Part shown: positions 52,964-61,465 of the stretch, piece by piece
Layout of the letters: each line of letters opens with the position of its first letter
How positions within the stretch are numbered: the first letter of the stretch is position 1
Assembly (NCBI GenBank): GCA_964523405.1
Contig: CAZGAQ010000009.1
Span: 62,001-126,000, forward strand
Source of the DNA: CAZGAQ01 sp964523405
GTDB taxonomy: Bacteria > Planctomycetota > Phycisphaerae > UBA1845 > Fen-1342
Direction of reading: 5' to 3'
Length of the DNA stretch: 64,000 nt
Notes under the pieces: generated by a model
Database searches by the model: none
What the model was told of the DNA's origin: nothing
What the model saw: the letters and a program-made list of their open reading frames with translations, nothing else
Made by a program: the position numbers and the translations under genes

Positions 52964-53641
52964 ATGGAAGCCGGCGAACTCATGATCGACGTGCACGACC
53001 TGCACCACGCTTATGCGCACGGCAACGTGGTGGAGCCGGTGCTGCACGGGATTGACCTGCAGGTACGGGCGGGCGAGTTTGTCGTGATCATGGGGCCGTC
53101 GGGCTGCGGGAAGACGACGCTGCTGCACATTCTGGGGCTGATGATGGCGCCGACGCGGGCGGCGCGGCTGCGTATCGCCGGGCAGGAAACGTGCGGTTTG
53201 TCCGACGGGGCGCGCACGCGGCTGCGGCGCGAGGCGTTGGGGTTCGTGTTTCAGCGGTTCAACCTGCTGCCGACGATCAACGTGCGCCGCAACGTGGGCT
53301 TGCCGCTGCGGATTCGCGGGGCCAGCGCGGACGGAACCGTCACGCAACTGCTGCAACAGGTGGGGCTGGACGGATCCGCGCACAAGAAGCCTGGGCAGCT
53401 CTCGGTGGGGCAGCAGCAGCGCGTGGCGATCGCGCGGGCGGTGATCACGCGCCCAGCGCTGCTGTTGGCGGATGAGCCGACGGGCAACCTGGATTCGGCC
53501 AACGCCGCGGCGGTGCTGAAGCTGCTGACGACGCTGCATCGCGAGCACGGGCAGACGATCGTGATGATCACGCACAACGAGCAATTGGCGGTGCAGGCGG
53601 ACCGGCTGTTGCGCATGCGGGACGGGTGCCTGGTTGCCTGA
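52964..53641 (+). CDS. ABC transporter ATP-binding protein (LolD/MacB type)
   Basis: 225 residues, a single ATPase domain. Walker A is MGPSGCGKTTLLHILG, the Q-loop GFVFQRFNLLPTINV, the signature LSVGQQQRVAIARAV (LSVGQ instead of LSGGQ), Walker B LLLADEPTGNLDS, and the switch His in VMITHN. It energises the preceding FtsX-type permease. The start used is ATG 52964; ATG 52982 is also possible. It overlaps nothing, and the VTT-domain gene follows after 28 bp. Confidence 0.93.
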   Translation: MEAGELMIDVHDLHHAYAHGNVVEPVLHGIDLQVRAGEFVVIMGPSGCGKTTLLHILGLMMAPTRAARLRIAGQETCGLSDGARTRLRREALGFVFQRFNLLPTINVRRNVGLPLRIRGASADGTVTQLLQQVGLDGSAHKKPGQLSVGQQQRVAIARAVITRPALLLADEPTGNLDSANAAAVLKLLTTLHREHGQTIVMITHNEQLAVQADRLLRMRDGCLVA

Positions 53642-53669
53642 GACCGCGTCCAGTTCGGAGGCGCCGGCG

Positions 53670-54443
53670 GTGCCGGAGAAGACGCCGGTGGCGCGGGGCG
53701 CGCCGCCGGAGCGGCTGGTGCTAGGGGCGGCGCACACGCGGTTGGGGGAGCGTGAGCTGCCGCACATGCGGGCGTGGTTCGTGGGGTTCGTGCTGTGGAT
53801 GGCGGCGTGGGGGCTGCTAGCGCGGTGGGCCTTTGGGGGGGTGGAGCACGACGATCCGACCGCGCTGCGAGTGTGGGTCTACGCGCTGATGTGCTTTTAT
53901 CTGTCGCTGTGCAACAGCTTCGTGCCGCTGCCGACGGCGTGGATTGTGCTGTTGGCGGCGTCGCCGGGGTTTGCGCTGTGTGCGGATCCGTGGCTGCGCG
54001 TGCTGCTGGTGGCGGCGGGTGGTGCGGCGGGTACGGTGATGGCCAATCTCAACGACTATCACCTCCTGGCGTACTTCCTGCACTTTGGCCTGGGGCATCG
54101 GGTGCGGCGGACGCGGCTGTACGCGTGGGCGGTGCGCTGGTTCGACCGGGCGCCGCTGCGGCTGCTGCTCCTGGTCGCATTCATTCCCATACCGGTGGAC
54201 GTGGTACGGTGGCTGGCGGTGCTACGGGAGTATCCGCGGGGACGATTCGCGCTGGCGTACTTCGTGGGACGGGGGGCGCGCTACGCGATCTTCGCGGCCT
54301 GCGCGGTGATCTGGTCGCTGACCCCGTGGCAGATCATGTACATCCAACTCGCGATCGTGGTTGCGGCGCTGGTGGGGCGCGTGGCATGGCGGCTGGCGGC
54401 CGGACGCGAGCCGGCGGCGGGAGCGGCCAGCAGCGGCGCATGA
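53670..54443 (+). CDS. VTT-domain (DedA/SNARE-associated-like) membrane protein
   Basis: 257 residues, about six hydrophobic segments. The pattern LCNSFVPLPTAWIVLLAASPG, a small-residue G-A-A-G-T-V block, and LLLVAFIPIPVDVVRWLAVL fits the VTT/DedA superfamily, which includes phospholipid scramblases and flippases. GTG 53670 has GGAGG 8 nt upstream; this rules out the TTG at 53634 inside the ATPase gene. It follows the ABC genes closely, so one transcript is likely, possibly linking lipid handling to export. A strong terminator follows. Confidence 0.78.
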   Translation: MPEKTPVARGAPPERLVLGAAHTRLGERELPHMRAWFVGFVLWMAAWGLLARWAFGGVEHDDPTALRVWVYALMCFYLSLCNSFVPLPTAWIVLLAASPGFALCADPWLRVLLVAAGGAAGTVMANLNDYHLLAYFLHFGLGHRVRRTRLYAWAVRWFDRAPLRLLLLVAFIPIPVDVVRWLAVLREYPRGRFALAYFVGRGARYAIFAACAVIWSLTPWQIMYIQLAIVVAALVGRVAWRLAAGREPAAGAASSGA

Positions 54444-54444
54444 A

Positions 54445-54475
54445 ACAGGCCGGCGCTGGGACGCCGGCCTGTCGG
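54445..54475. terminator. Bidirectional intrinsic terminator
   Basis: ACAGGCCGGCG (54445-54455), loop CTGGGA, CGCCGGCCTGT (54462-54472): a perfect 11-bp stem immediately after the VTT gene and 27 bp beyond the stop of the convergent subtilase gene. Minus-strand transcripts run into TTTC after the stem. Confidence 0.75.
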
Positions 54476-54501
54476 GGGTTTCAGATGCAGTCAGACGCGA
54501 C

Positions 54502-57500
54502 TCAGTGCGGACACGTCGTGTTCATGAGCGCGATGAACGGGTCAATATCGCGCCAGTTCACATGGCCGTCCGAGTTGGTGTCCAGGCTGGTAAATGGGCA
54601 CGTCGGACCGGACGCAAACAGCGCCTGCCAGGCCGACTGGTTGTCGTTCTGGCCGGCGATCAGGTAGTCGATATCGCGCCAGTTAATGGTTCCGTCACAG
54701 TTGCCGTCACCGCGGCACACCACCGGCGCACACGGGTTGGGCGTGCACGTCGTGCCATTACCCTGGTACGTTCCGCCGCCGGCCGTGCAGTCCGCCGCGG
54801 TCAGCGTCGTGCAGGTCCCGGCCTGGCAGCAGGCGCCGGTGGGTTGCGGGCAGGGGTTCGGCGAGCAGACGGTGCCGTTGCCCTGGTATGTCCCGCCGGC
54901 CGTCGTACATGCCGCGGCCGTCAGGACCGTGCACGAGCCGTCGGTCTGGCAACAGGCGCCGGTGGGTTGCGGGCAGGGGTTCGGTGAACAGACGGTGCCA
55001 TTGCCCTGATAAGTGCCGCCGGCTGTCGTACACGCTGCGGCCGTCAGGACCGTGCACGAGCCGTCGGTCTGGCAGCAAGCGCCAGTGGGTTGCGGGCAGG
55101 GGTTCGGCGAACAGACGGTGCCGTTACCCTGGTATGTCCCGCCGGCCGTCGTACACGCTGCGGCCGTCAGGACCGTGCAAGAGCCGTTGGCCTGGCAGCA
55201 GGCGCCGGTGGGTTGCGGGCACGGGTTCGGTGAGCAGACGGTGCCATTGCCCTGGTACGTCCCGCCGGCAGACGCACACGCCGCGGCGGTCGAGACCGTG
55301 CAAGTGCCGTTGGTCGCGCAGCACGCGCCCGCCTCACACTGGTCGGGCACGCCGTTGTGATTGCTGTCCTGGGCCGTCGGCGCCCGCGTGTAGGACACCG
55401 TGGCGCGGATGTAACTGCCCGCCGGGCACCAATTGGGGTCGACGGACCCATCCGGCGCCATGTGGATGACGGCCGTGCCGGCGGACTTGAGGGTGTTCCA
55501 CTGGGCGTCGGTGATCGTCAGGGTGTCGGTGACCCAGTCGCAATCGACGCCGTTGTTCTGAAAGACGTAGCCGATGGCCGTGCTGTTGATGCTGATGGCG
55601 ACGGCCTCGTTGTAGAAGTTCAGGTCGCCGAACGCGGTGAAGGAGAGGGTGACGGTACCGAGCGCGGTCGGGGGGCTGGTCAGGGTGTACTGCTGCGGGT
55701 GCAAGCCGTCCATCGGCGAGTAGTACGGCGAGGCCGACAGGAAGGGACTGCCGTTGATATCGCAGGAATCCAGCCAGCCGTTGCCGTTGCAGTCGAGGGC
55801 CGGTGAGGCGGCGATTTCGGCGAGGTCATCCTGGTTATTGCCGTCGCAGTCGCGGAAGGTCGTGAACGAGCGGGACGCGGGCGTGGAACCGTGCGTTCCG
55901 GCGAGGTTGTGCGCGACGACCTTCCAGTAGTAAGTGGTTTCCTGCCGCAGCGGATTACCGGTCAATGTGTAGGTGGTGCCCGTGATGGCGGCGATCGTGA
56001 AGGCGTCGTGGCTGGTGAAGTTGGGGTCGGTGTCGATCGTCAGGTTGTAGTCCGTCGCGTTGGTCGAAGCCGTCCAGGTGAACGTCGCGTTTGTGCTGAC
56101 GGCGGTGAGGGCCTGGGCGGGCGTGGACAGCGAGAAAGCGCCCGGCGGGTTCGTCAACGTGGCGATCGCGGCCGAGGCGTTGAGCAGGCCGTAGCCAAAG
56201 GTTGTGTCATAGCCGGCGGTGCCCAGGTCGGTGCAGGTGGTTTGGAGGATGGTCTCCACGTTGGCGGGCGTGAGGCCGGAGGGGTTCATGGAGTAGACCA
56301 GTGCGGCTACGCCGCACGCATACGGCGAGGCGAAAGACGTGCCGTCGAGGCCGCACACGTAATCGCCCGTGGCGTCGCCGGAGGTGCCGGTGCGGTCCGT
56401 GGTGCAGATGTTGGCGCCGGGGGCGGAGAAGTCCAGGCCGGTGCCCCAGTTGCTGAAGCTGGCGCGGCTGCCGGTGCTGGTGATGGCGCCGACGGCGTTG
56501 ACGCTGGGGAGGCTGGAGGGGTAGGAGATTGTGGAGGCGCCGTCATTGCCGGAAGCGACGAAGTGCAGCACACCGTTGCTGCGGGCGGTCGCGTAGGCAT
56601 TGGTGACGGTCGCGGAGGAGCCCCAGCCGAAGCTGGAATTGCTGATCTTGGCGCCGATTGAGGAAGCCCAGGCGAGGGCGCTGGTCAGGTAGCTGTCCTG
56701 CGCGTTGAAGTAGCCGTTGCAGGGGATGATCGCTTCGCCGATCTTGGCGGAGGCCACGCGGCAGTTCGGGGCGACGCCGACGACGCCGAGGGCGTTGTTG
56801 ATTTTGGCGGTGATGCAGCCGGCGACCTCGGTGCCGTGATTGTCGCAACTGTTGTACGGACCTCCGTTGGCCACGTTCCGTCCGGTGAAGTCCTGGCCGG
56901 CGCGGAGGTTGAGGTCTGGGTGGTTGTACTGCACGCCGAGGTCCATGACCACGATGAAGACGTTCGGGTCACCCTGCTGGATGTCCCAGGCCTGCGGGGC
57001 GTTCACGTCGATGTTGTTGGTCTGATTCAGGCCCCAGAGCTGGCCGTAGTAGGGGTCATTCGGGGTGTAGGCCAGGGTTCCGGTGATCAGCTTGTCCGGT
57101 TCGGCGTAGGCGACCTCGGGCATTTGGGCCAGCATGTTGGCGTCGGTCAGGACGGTGAAGCCGTCATTGGCGTGACTGCGCACCCGATACGTGCGCGGCA
57201 GGCCGGCGAACTCGGCGTCCGTAATCGTGCCGACACCCGCGGCGGTCAGAATGTCCGTGGCGCGCTCGGGCGAAACGTCTTCCTTGAACTGCACGAGGAT
57301 GTCGCGCGTGATGGCCAGCGGCAGACCGCGACTGTCCATGAACATAGGCGAAACGAAGCCGCCGCTCCGCAGCGCTGCAGCCGATTGCACCTTGCTGGAG
57401 ATGGCGCTCGCGTCGCGCTGCGCCATCGGGACGGCGATGGTATACCAGCGGTCGAAAGCCAGGTGTTCCACGCCGTCGACGGGCAGTCCTGTGCCGCTGG

Positions 57501-57708
57501 CGACATCGCGCGCCACCTGCTGCGCATCCGCCTGATCGCTGAGCACGGCGATGCGCGACAGATCCAGGTCCATCTGGACGGGCTGATCGAAGTAGTAGTA
57601 GTAATACTGGCCCGGCGCGGTGATCCCGTCCGCCAGCGCCGCCGGCGTCAAGGCGAGAAGCAGCACGCTCAGACACAGTCCCGGGCCCAGAATTCGACGG
57701 GTCGACAT
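54502..57708 (-). CDS. Secreted S8 subtilase with Cys-rich repeats and dockerin-like tail
   Basis: 1068 residues. Signal peptide 1-26; an inhibitor-like propeptide to about 210; a subtilase domain with Asp256 (VVMDLGVQYNHPDL), His291 (NHGTEVAGC), oxyanion Asn388 (SGNDG) and Ser458 (GTSFASPYACG). Next a fibronectin-III-like module and Asn/Asp-rich calcium-type segments. Then five 41-residue repeats starting GACC, each with six Cys and the block GGTYQGNGT. The last ~70 residues hold two EF-hand-like loops, GDGNCDGTINWRDIDYLIAG and DTNSDGHVNWRDIDPFIA, as in planctomycete dockerin-like domains. ATG 57708 has GGAGG 7 nt upstream. The protein should be extracellular or surface-bound, with disulfide-rich spacers. 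Target substrates unknown. Confidence 0.93.
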   Translation of the reverse strand: MSTRRILGPGLCLSVLLLALTPAALADGITAPGQYYYYYFDQPVQMDLDLSRIAVLSDQADAQQVARDVASGTGLPVDGVEHLAFDRWYTIAVPMAQRDASAISSKVQSAAALRSGGFVSPMFMDSRGLPLAITRDILVQFKEDVSPERATDILTAAGVGTITDAEFAGLPRTYRVRSHANDGFTVLTDANMLAQMPEVAYAEPDKLITGTLAYTPNDPYYGQLWGLNQTNNIDVNAPQAWDIQQGDPNVFIVVMDLGVQYNHPDLNLRAGQDFTGRNVANGGPYNSCDNHGTEVAGCITAKINNALGVVGVAPNCRVASAKIGEAIIPCNGYFNAQDSYLTSALAWASSIGAKISNSSFGWGSSATVTNAYATARSNGVLHFVASGNDGASTISYPSSLPSVNAVGAITSTGSRASFSNWGTGLDFSAPGANICTTDRTGTSGDATGDYVCGLDGTSFASPYACGVAALVYSMNPSGLTPANVETILQTTCTDLGTAGYDTTFGYGLLNASAAIATLTNPPGAFSLSTPAQALTAVSTNATFTWTASTNATDYNLTIDTDPNFTSHDAFTIAAITGTTYTLTGNPLRQETTYYWKVVAHNLAGTHGSTPASRSFTTFRDCDGNNQDDLAEIAASPALDCNGNGWLDSCDINGSPFLSASPYYSPMDGLHPQQYTLTSPPTALGTVTLSFTAFGDLNFYNEAVAISINSTAIGYVFQNNGVDCDWVTDTLTITDAQWNTLKSAGTAVIHMAPDGSVDPNWCPAGSYIRATVSYTRAPTAQDSNHNGVPDQCEAGACCATNGTCTVSTAAACASAGGTYQGNGTVCSPNPCPQPTGACCQANGSCTVLTAAACTTAGGTYQGNGTVCSPNPCPQPTGACCQTDGSCTVLTAAACTTAGGTYQGNGTVCSPNPCPQPTGACCQTDGSCTVLTAAACTTAGGTYQGNGTVCSPNPCPQPTGACCQAGTCTTLTAADCTAGGGTYQGNGTTCTPNPCAPVVCRGDGNCDGTINWRDIDYLIAGQNDNQSAWQALFASGPTCPFTSLDTNSDGHVNWRDIDPFIALMNTTCPH
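54721..55337. repeat. Intragenic 123-bp tandem repeats (five copies) in the subtilase gene
   Basis: The block GGGTTGCGGG recurs at 54841, 54964, 55087 and 55210, an exact 123-bp period coding 41 residues. The three inner copies are nearly identical at the nucleotide level; the outer two have diverged. This is a likely site of copy-number change by slippage and of assembly collapse. Confidence 0.93.
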
Positions 57709-58162
57709 GTGGAAACCTCCAAGCCGCGGGCCGTGCAAAGCGACCCGCCTCCAGCGCATCCCTCAAGAACCATGACCGGCCGCAGCGACACGGTCCGGCG
57801 CCCCGCGTCTCCGTGGCGCGGTCAGCAGAGTCGTGTGCAGCGTGAAGCGTGTGGGAGCGCACACGGGGCACCTCCGCGCGACGTCGCTGGTGACACGGCT
57901 ACAGAAAAGCACCGCACATGGCTCCATGCCATGGCGGTCCAGTTCCTTTTCGGACTATGTCTACAGTGACAGAGGCGGTCGTGCCCACGGCGCGACCCAA
58001 CCCTGTTCCCAGCACCACAATCGTACGCAGACCATGGACTCAAATCAAAGGAATTCATCGGGTTGGGCGGGCGGTCTCGTGAGGGGGTGCGCCGCGGTGG
58101 TCTGCGGCGTCCTATAAATGCTCGGGGCCGCGCGGGGGGCGGCAACCGCGGCGGCAGAGTGG
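57709..58162 (-). promoter_or_regulatory. Intergenic region with candidate subtilase promoter
   Basis: 454 bp with no supported gene. On the minus strand TTGATT (58048-58043) and TACGAT (58025-58020) are 17 bp apart, about 310 nt before the subtilase start, implying a long leader. The region also contains the 3' end of the sigma-factor operon. Confidence 0.4.
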
Positions 58163-59143
58163 TCAGGGGCGGCCACGGTGAGGCGGGTCGAGGTGGCGGC
58201 CGGGGCGATTGGGGTCCTGGCCGTCGCCCGCGAGCAAGCGCTCGAGCCGCTGCTCGATCTCGCGCTGCTGCGCGGCGCGCACACTCGCGAGGCGCGTCCG
58301 CAGCGTGCTGACCTCCTCCGTGACGCTGCGCCGCAGGGCATCGACCAGGCGGGTGCGCGCCGTCGTCCGCCCTTCCTCGTCGGTGGCGGCATGGTAGGCA
58401 TTGACCAACTCGCGCAGCCGGGGAGGCAGGCGTTCGAGATTCGCGTCGGCCGCCAGCAGGGCGCCAGCACGCTGCTCGGCGCGCTGGTCGCCCTCGCGCT
58501 CGGCAAACTCGACCAGGTTTTCGAGGGCCGCGACTTCCAGGCGGACGTTGTCGGTCAGCCGGTCGCGGATGGATTGCTGCGCTTCGGTGTACTCCGGCGA
58601 GCCAGCCGGGACCGTTCGCAGGGTTCGCACATCGCGCTGCACGCGCAGCATGTTCTCCACGTGCGTGCGGATCAGGCCGCCGAGTTTCGGGCTGTGTTGG
58701 TAGACGCGCTGGAGATGCCGCAGGCGTGGCGCGCTGTCCTCGAGTCGCTGACGAAAGCGCTCCGGATTTCGTTGCTGGAGCTGCGCCAGCGCCTCGTACA
58801 GGGTCGGGAAACGCTCCTGCGCAAAGGCCATCAGCGCCTCGCCCTCCCCGGGCTGCAGAGGGTCGAAGTCCTCCGGCAGTGGCCGGAACATTTGCCGCGA
58901 GAACGCCAGCAGCCCGAAGCCTGCGAACGGTCGACTGGTCGGGCCGCGCCAGCGCGCGCCGGGTCCGCCGCGGGGCCGGTCGCCCCGCTCGAGATCATCC
59001 GGTCGGAGCGGGGAGACGTCGTTCGTATCCGTCACGCTCGTCGGGGTGCTGGTCGGCGCGCTGGTCGGCGGCCCACCCCAGGCCAATCCGGCGCTGACGC
59101 TCAGCAGAATTGCCGCAAGCAGCCGCATCGCACTGTTCCCCAT
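58163..59143 (-). CDS. Exported helical protein of a sigma/anti-sigma operon
   Basis: 326 residues. Signal peptide (AMRLLAAILLSVSAGLAWG, residues 5-23), a Pro/Thr/Ser-rich linker, then an almost entirely alpha-helical body rich in Arg, Glu and Gln (for example EALAQLQQRNPERFRQRLED, and RLASVRAAQQREIEQRLERL near the end). The layout recalls periplasmic Spy/CpxP-like or metal-sensor proteins, but no family motif was found. Its start lies 3 bp after the anti-sigma stop, so it is the third gene of the ECF operon and a candidate periplasmic sensor or effector. ATG 59143 is used; ATG 59128 is an alternative. Confident as a gene, not as to function. Confidence 0.7.
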   Translation of the reverse strand: MGNSAMRLLAAILLSVSAGLAWGGPPTSAPTSTPTSVTDTNDVSPLRPDDLERGDRPRGGPGARWRGPTSRPFAGFGLLAFSRQMFRPLPEDFDPLQPGEGEALMAFAQERFPTLYEALAQLQQRNPERFRQRLEDSAPRLRHLQRVYQHSPKLGGLIRTHVENMLRVQRDVRTLRTVPAGSPEYTEAQQSIRDRLTDNVRLEVAALENLVEFAEREGDQRAEQRAGALLAADANLERLPPRLRELVNAYHAATDEEGRTTARTRLVDALRRSVTEEVSTLRTRLASVRAAQQREIEQRLERLLAGDGQDPNRPGRHLDPPHRGRP

Positions 59144-59146
59144 TTA

Positions 59147-59569
59147 TCACAGAGCCTCGAAATCGCTCAGGGACTGGTCCAGGCCGCGCAGCAGATCATC
59201 CACGTCCTCGCCTGCCTCCCCCGGCTGAGCCGTGTCGATCAACCCGGACCAGCGCAGGTCGGACGCCTCAAACGCGGCGGTCCACTCGCTCACGGTCAAC
59301 TCCGGATCCGCGCTGGGGATGGCTGGCGTTGGCAGCGACGAACCCCGTGGCCAGAAGGCAACGGCGAGCGCCGCGGCAGCCGCCACGCCCAGGCCGGCGC
59401 GGTACCGCCACGCGAGGCGGCGGGACCGGGCGGGTTGAGCGGCGGCGCGGCGCACGGCAGCCTGCACGCGCGCGACAGCCACGGCTGGCGGCTGGGCAGG
59501 CGGGAGGTCACGGAGCAGCGCCATGTCGCGCTCGACCGCGTCCTCCAGGTTCTTCAGGTCGCCGTTCAT
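59147..59569 (-). CDS. Probable membrane anti-sigma factor
   Basis: 140 residues. A cytoplasmic N-terminal ~50 residues, one membrane helix (YRAGLGVAAAAALAVAFWP, about 56-74), and an acidic extracytoplasmic tail. No H-x-x-x-C-x-x-C zinc anti-sigma motif is present. The role is inferred from position: ATG 59569 overlaps the sigma-factor stop (ATGA), the typical coupled layout of ECF sigma and its regulator. It would hold the sigma factor at the membrane until an envelope signal arrives. Confidence 0.72.
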   Translation of the reverse strand: MNGDLKNLEDAVERDMALLRDLPPAQPPAVAVARVQAAVRRAAAQPARSRRLAWRYRAGLGVAAAAALAVAFWPRGSSLPTPAIPSADPELTVSEWTAAFEASDLRWSGLIDTAQPGEAGEDVDDLLRGLDQSLSDFEAL

Positions 59570-60141
59570 TGCGAGTCCTCGTCGGCGAGTTCACTCCGCA
59601 GACGCTGTAAAGCTCGGTGGGCGCGGGCCAAGGCGGTACCGAGCGGGATATCTAGCAGTTCCGCAATCTCCTTGAACGACAGCTCCGAGTAGTGCCGCAA
59701 GAGAATCATCTCGCGGTCGGCCGGCGGCAGCTTCTGCAGCGCTGCGGTCAGCCGCCGTCCCGCCTCGGCCCGCTCGGCTCGGGTGCGGGGGTCCGCGTTG
59801 TCTTCATCGCGGCGCCCGGTGACCAGTTCGTCGGCGGCCGGTCCGTCGGCGCTCACATGCTCGCCGCGGCGGGCACGTTTGCGTGCGCGATCTCGGGCGA
59901 GGTTCGCGGCGATTCGGAACAGCCATGACTCGAACCGGCCTACGTGCTCGTAGTCCTCGATCGTTCGCAGGAGCCGCAGGAACGTCTCCTGCATCAGGTC
60001 TTCAGCCACGTCCGGGCTGCCCGTCAGGCGGTAGAGCAGGCCGTAGACGCGCGTGCTGTAGACCTGGACCAGCTCGCTGAGCGCGTCCGGGTCGCGTTGC
60101 CGTGCACGGCTGAGGAGCTGGTCGAGCCCGGTCTGGTCCAC
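59566..60141 (-). CDS. ECF RNA polymerase sigma factor (RpoE-like)
   Basis: 191 residues. Region 2: YSTRVYGLLYRLTGSPDVAE then DLMQETFLRLLR and FESWLFRIAANLARDRARK. Region 4: LQKLPPADREMILLRHYSEL and SFKEIAELLDIPLGTALARAH. The linker of about 40 acidic residues is typical. It directs RNA polymerase to stress or envelope genes. GTG 60141 has GAGG 5 nt upstream. The gene order sigma - anti-sigma - exported helical protein suggests envelope-stress control; its own promoter should lie between 60142 and 60263. Confidence 0.93.
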   Translation of the reverse strand: MDQTGLDQLLSRARQRDPDALSELVQVYSTRVYGLLYRLTGSPDVAEDLMQETFLRLLRTIEDYEHVGRFESWLFRIAANLARDRARKRARRGEHVSADGPAADELVTGRRDEDNADPRTRAERAEAGRRLTAALQKLPPADREMILLRHYSELSFKEIAELLDIPLGTALARAHRALQRLRSELADEDSQ

Positions 60142-60263
60142 AACGTCCTCGCCTAGTGCCTAACGTCAGAGGCGGCCGGGGATTGCCGGAGTCTATCGCG
60201 GTGGACGTGCGGGACAAGGTGTCGCGGTTGGCCGTGAGCCGATAAGACGCCTGTGCCGGCCGT

Positions 60264-60851
60264 TCAGGCGGCGGGGGCGGCCGGTGCGTGGAAGGCTGCC
60301 AATTGCTGTTCGAGGTCGCGGCCATCCTCGGGGGAGAGCAGGGGGATGTTGGCGCGGACGTTGGCGGCGGCGGCACCGATGGCGGCGTGGGCGAGGTGCC
60401 CGGCGGCCTGGGCGTCGGAGCGGAGGAGGGGGTTGCCGATGGTGAGTAGGCGGTTGACGGCGGTGCGGACGCTGGCAGCGACACCGACCGTTTCGAGCGG
60501 GACCTGGGCGGCTACGGCGGCGGCCTCACGGACGCGGGCGGGGCGGGTGGGGTCGGTTTTGTCGAGTTTGAAGGCGGCGCTGAGGACGCCGTAGGCGGCA
60601 GCGTCTTCGTCGAGGAGGCGGCGGAGGAGTTCGGCGGCACGGGCGAGGCGCTGGTCGAGCTCACGCACCTCGGCTTCGACGGAGGCGAACTTGGGGCGGC
60701 CCATGGTGAAGGCGGCGACCATGCGGCCGAGGCTGGCGGCGAGGGCTCCGGCGAGGGCGGCGGCACTCCCGCCGCCGGGGGTGGGGGCATTGGAGGCGAG
60801 GCGGTCGAGGAAGTCGGCGACGGTGAGTTGGGCGAGCGAATCCGGATTCAT
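60264..60851 (-). CDS. Cyclodeaminase/cyclohydrolase family protein (FTCD C-terminal-like)
   Basis: 195 residues, all-helical. The N-terminal LTVADFLDRLASNAPTPGGG and SAAALAGALAASLGRMVAAF are the signature of formimino-THF cyclodeaminase and related methenyl-THF cyclohydrolases. The family handles one-carbon units on tetrahydrofolate in the cytoplasm. No formiminotransferase domain is fused, and no histidine-degradation genes adjoin it, so the exact reaction is open. ATG 60851 has GGAG 6 nt upstream. It diverges from tadA across 68 bp. Confidence 0.88.
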   Translation of the reverse strand: MNPDSLAQLTVADFLDRLASNAPTPGGGSAAALAGALAASLGRMVAAFTMGRPKFASVEAEVRELDQRLARAAELLRRLLDEDAAAYGVLSAAFKLDKTDPTRPARVREAAAVAAQVPLETVGVAASVRTAVNRLLTIGNPLLRSDAQAAGHLAHAAIGAAAANVRANIPLLSPEDGRDLEQQLAAFHAPAAPAA

Positions 60852-60919
60852 GTCGGGCTCCGTGGCTGCGGGGGCGCGAGACGCGCGCATAATACGCGCG
60901 GGGTCGGACGTGGTGAACT

Positions 60920-61399
60920 ATGCTCGGTCTGCATCAGGACGAAATCGATCGGCGGCACATGCAGCAGGCGCTGGATGAGGCGGCGAAGGCCCTGGACAGC
61001 GAGGATGTGCCGGTGGGGGCGATTGTCGTGCGGAAGGGGCGCGTGATCGGGCGGGGGTACAACCAGCGCGAGAAGCTGCAGGACCCGACGGCACACGCGG
61101 AGATGATCGCGCTGACGGCGGCGGCGACACACGTCGGGCATTGGCGGCTGGAAGATTGCACGATGTACGTGACGCTGGAGCCGTGCACGATGTGCGCGGG
61201 GGCGCTGGTGCTGGCGCGGCTGGCGCGGCTGGTATTCGCGGCAACAGATCCGAAGGCGGGGGCGTGCGGGTCGCTTTACGAGGTCACGGTGGACGCGCGG
61301 CTGAATCACCGGGTGGAGACGGTGAGCGGGGTGATGGCGGAGCCGGCGGCGGAGCTGCTCAAGGCGTTCTTCCGGCGGCGGCGGAAGCTGGGGGACTAG
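60920..61399 (+). CDS. tadA: tRNA-specific adenosine deaminase
   Basis: 159 residues. Zinc-dependent deaminase that converts wobble A34 of tRNA-Arg to inosine. The catalytic motifs are complete: AHAEMIAL (His ligand and catalytic Glu) and TLEPCTMCAGAL (two Cys ligands). The N-terminal HMQQALDEAAKALDSEDVPV and VRKGRVIGRGYNQRE, and the downstream AACDPKAGACGS-like block, here FAATDPKAGACGSLYEV, match TadA. The upstream region up to the divergent cyclodeaminase is short (68 bp). Confidence 0.94.
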   Translation: MLGLHQDEIDRRHMQQALDEAAKALDSEDVPVGAIVVRKGRVIGRGYNQREKLQDPTAHAEMIALTAAATHVGHWRLEDCTMYVTLEPCTMCAGALVLARLARLVFAATDPKAGACGSLYEVTVDARLNHRVETVSGVMAEPAAELLKAFFRRRRKLGD

Positions 61400-61465
61400 A
61401 GTGGACGATCTTGTGTCGGTGGCGGGGGGTCGACGCTGCGCGCGGGGGGCGGGTATAAACTCGGC

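Noticed and set aside
54721..55337. CRISPR array
   Set aside because: The 123-bp periodic repeats are in-frame protein repeats with no unique spacers; no cas genes are present.
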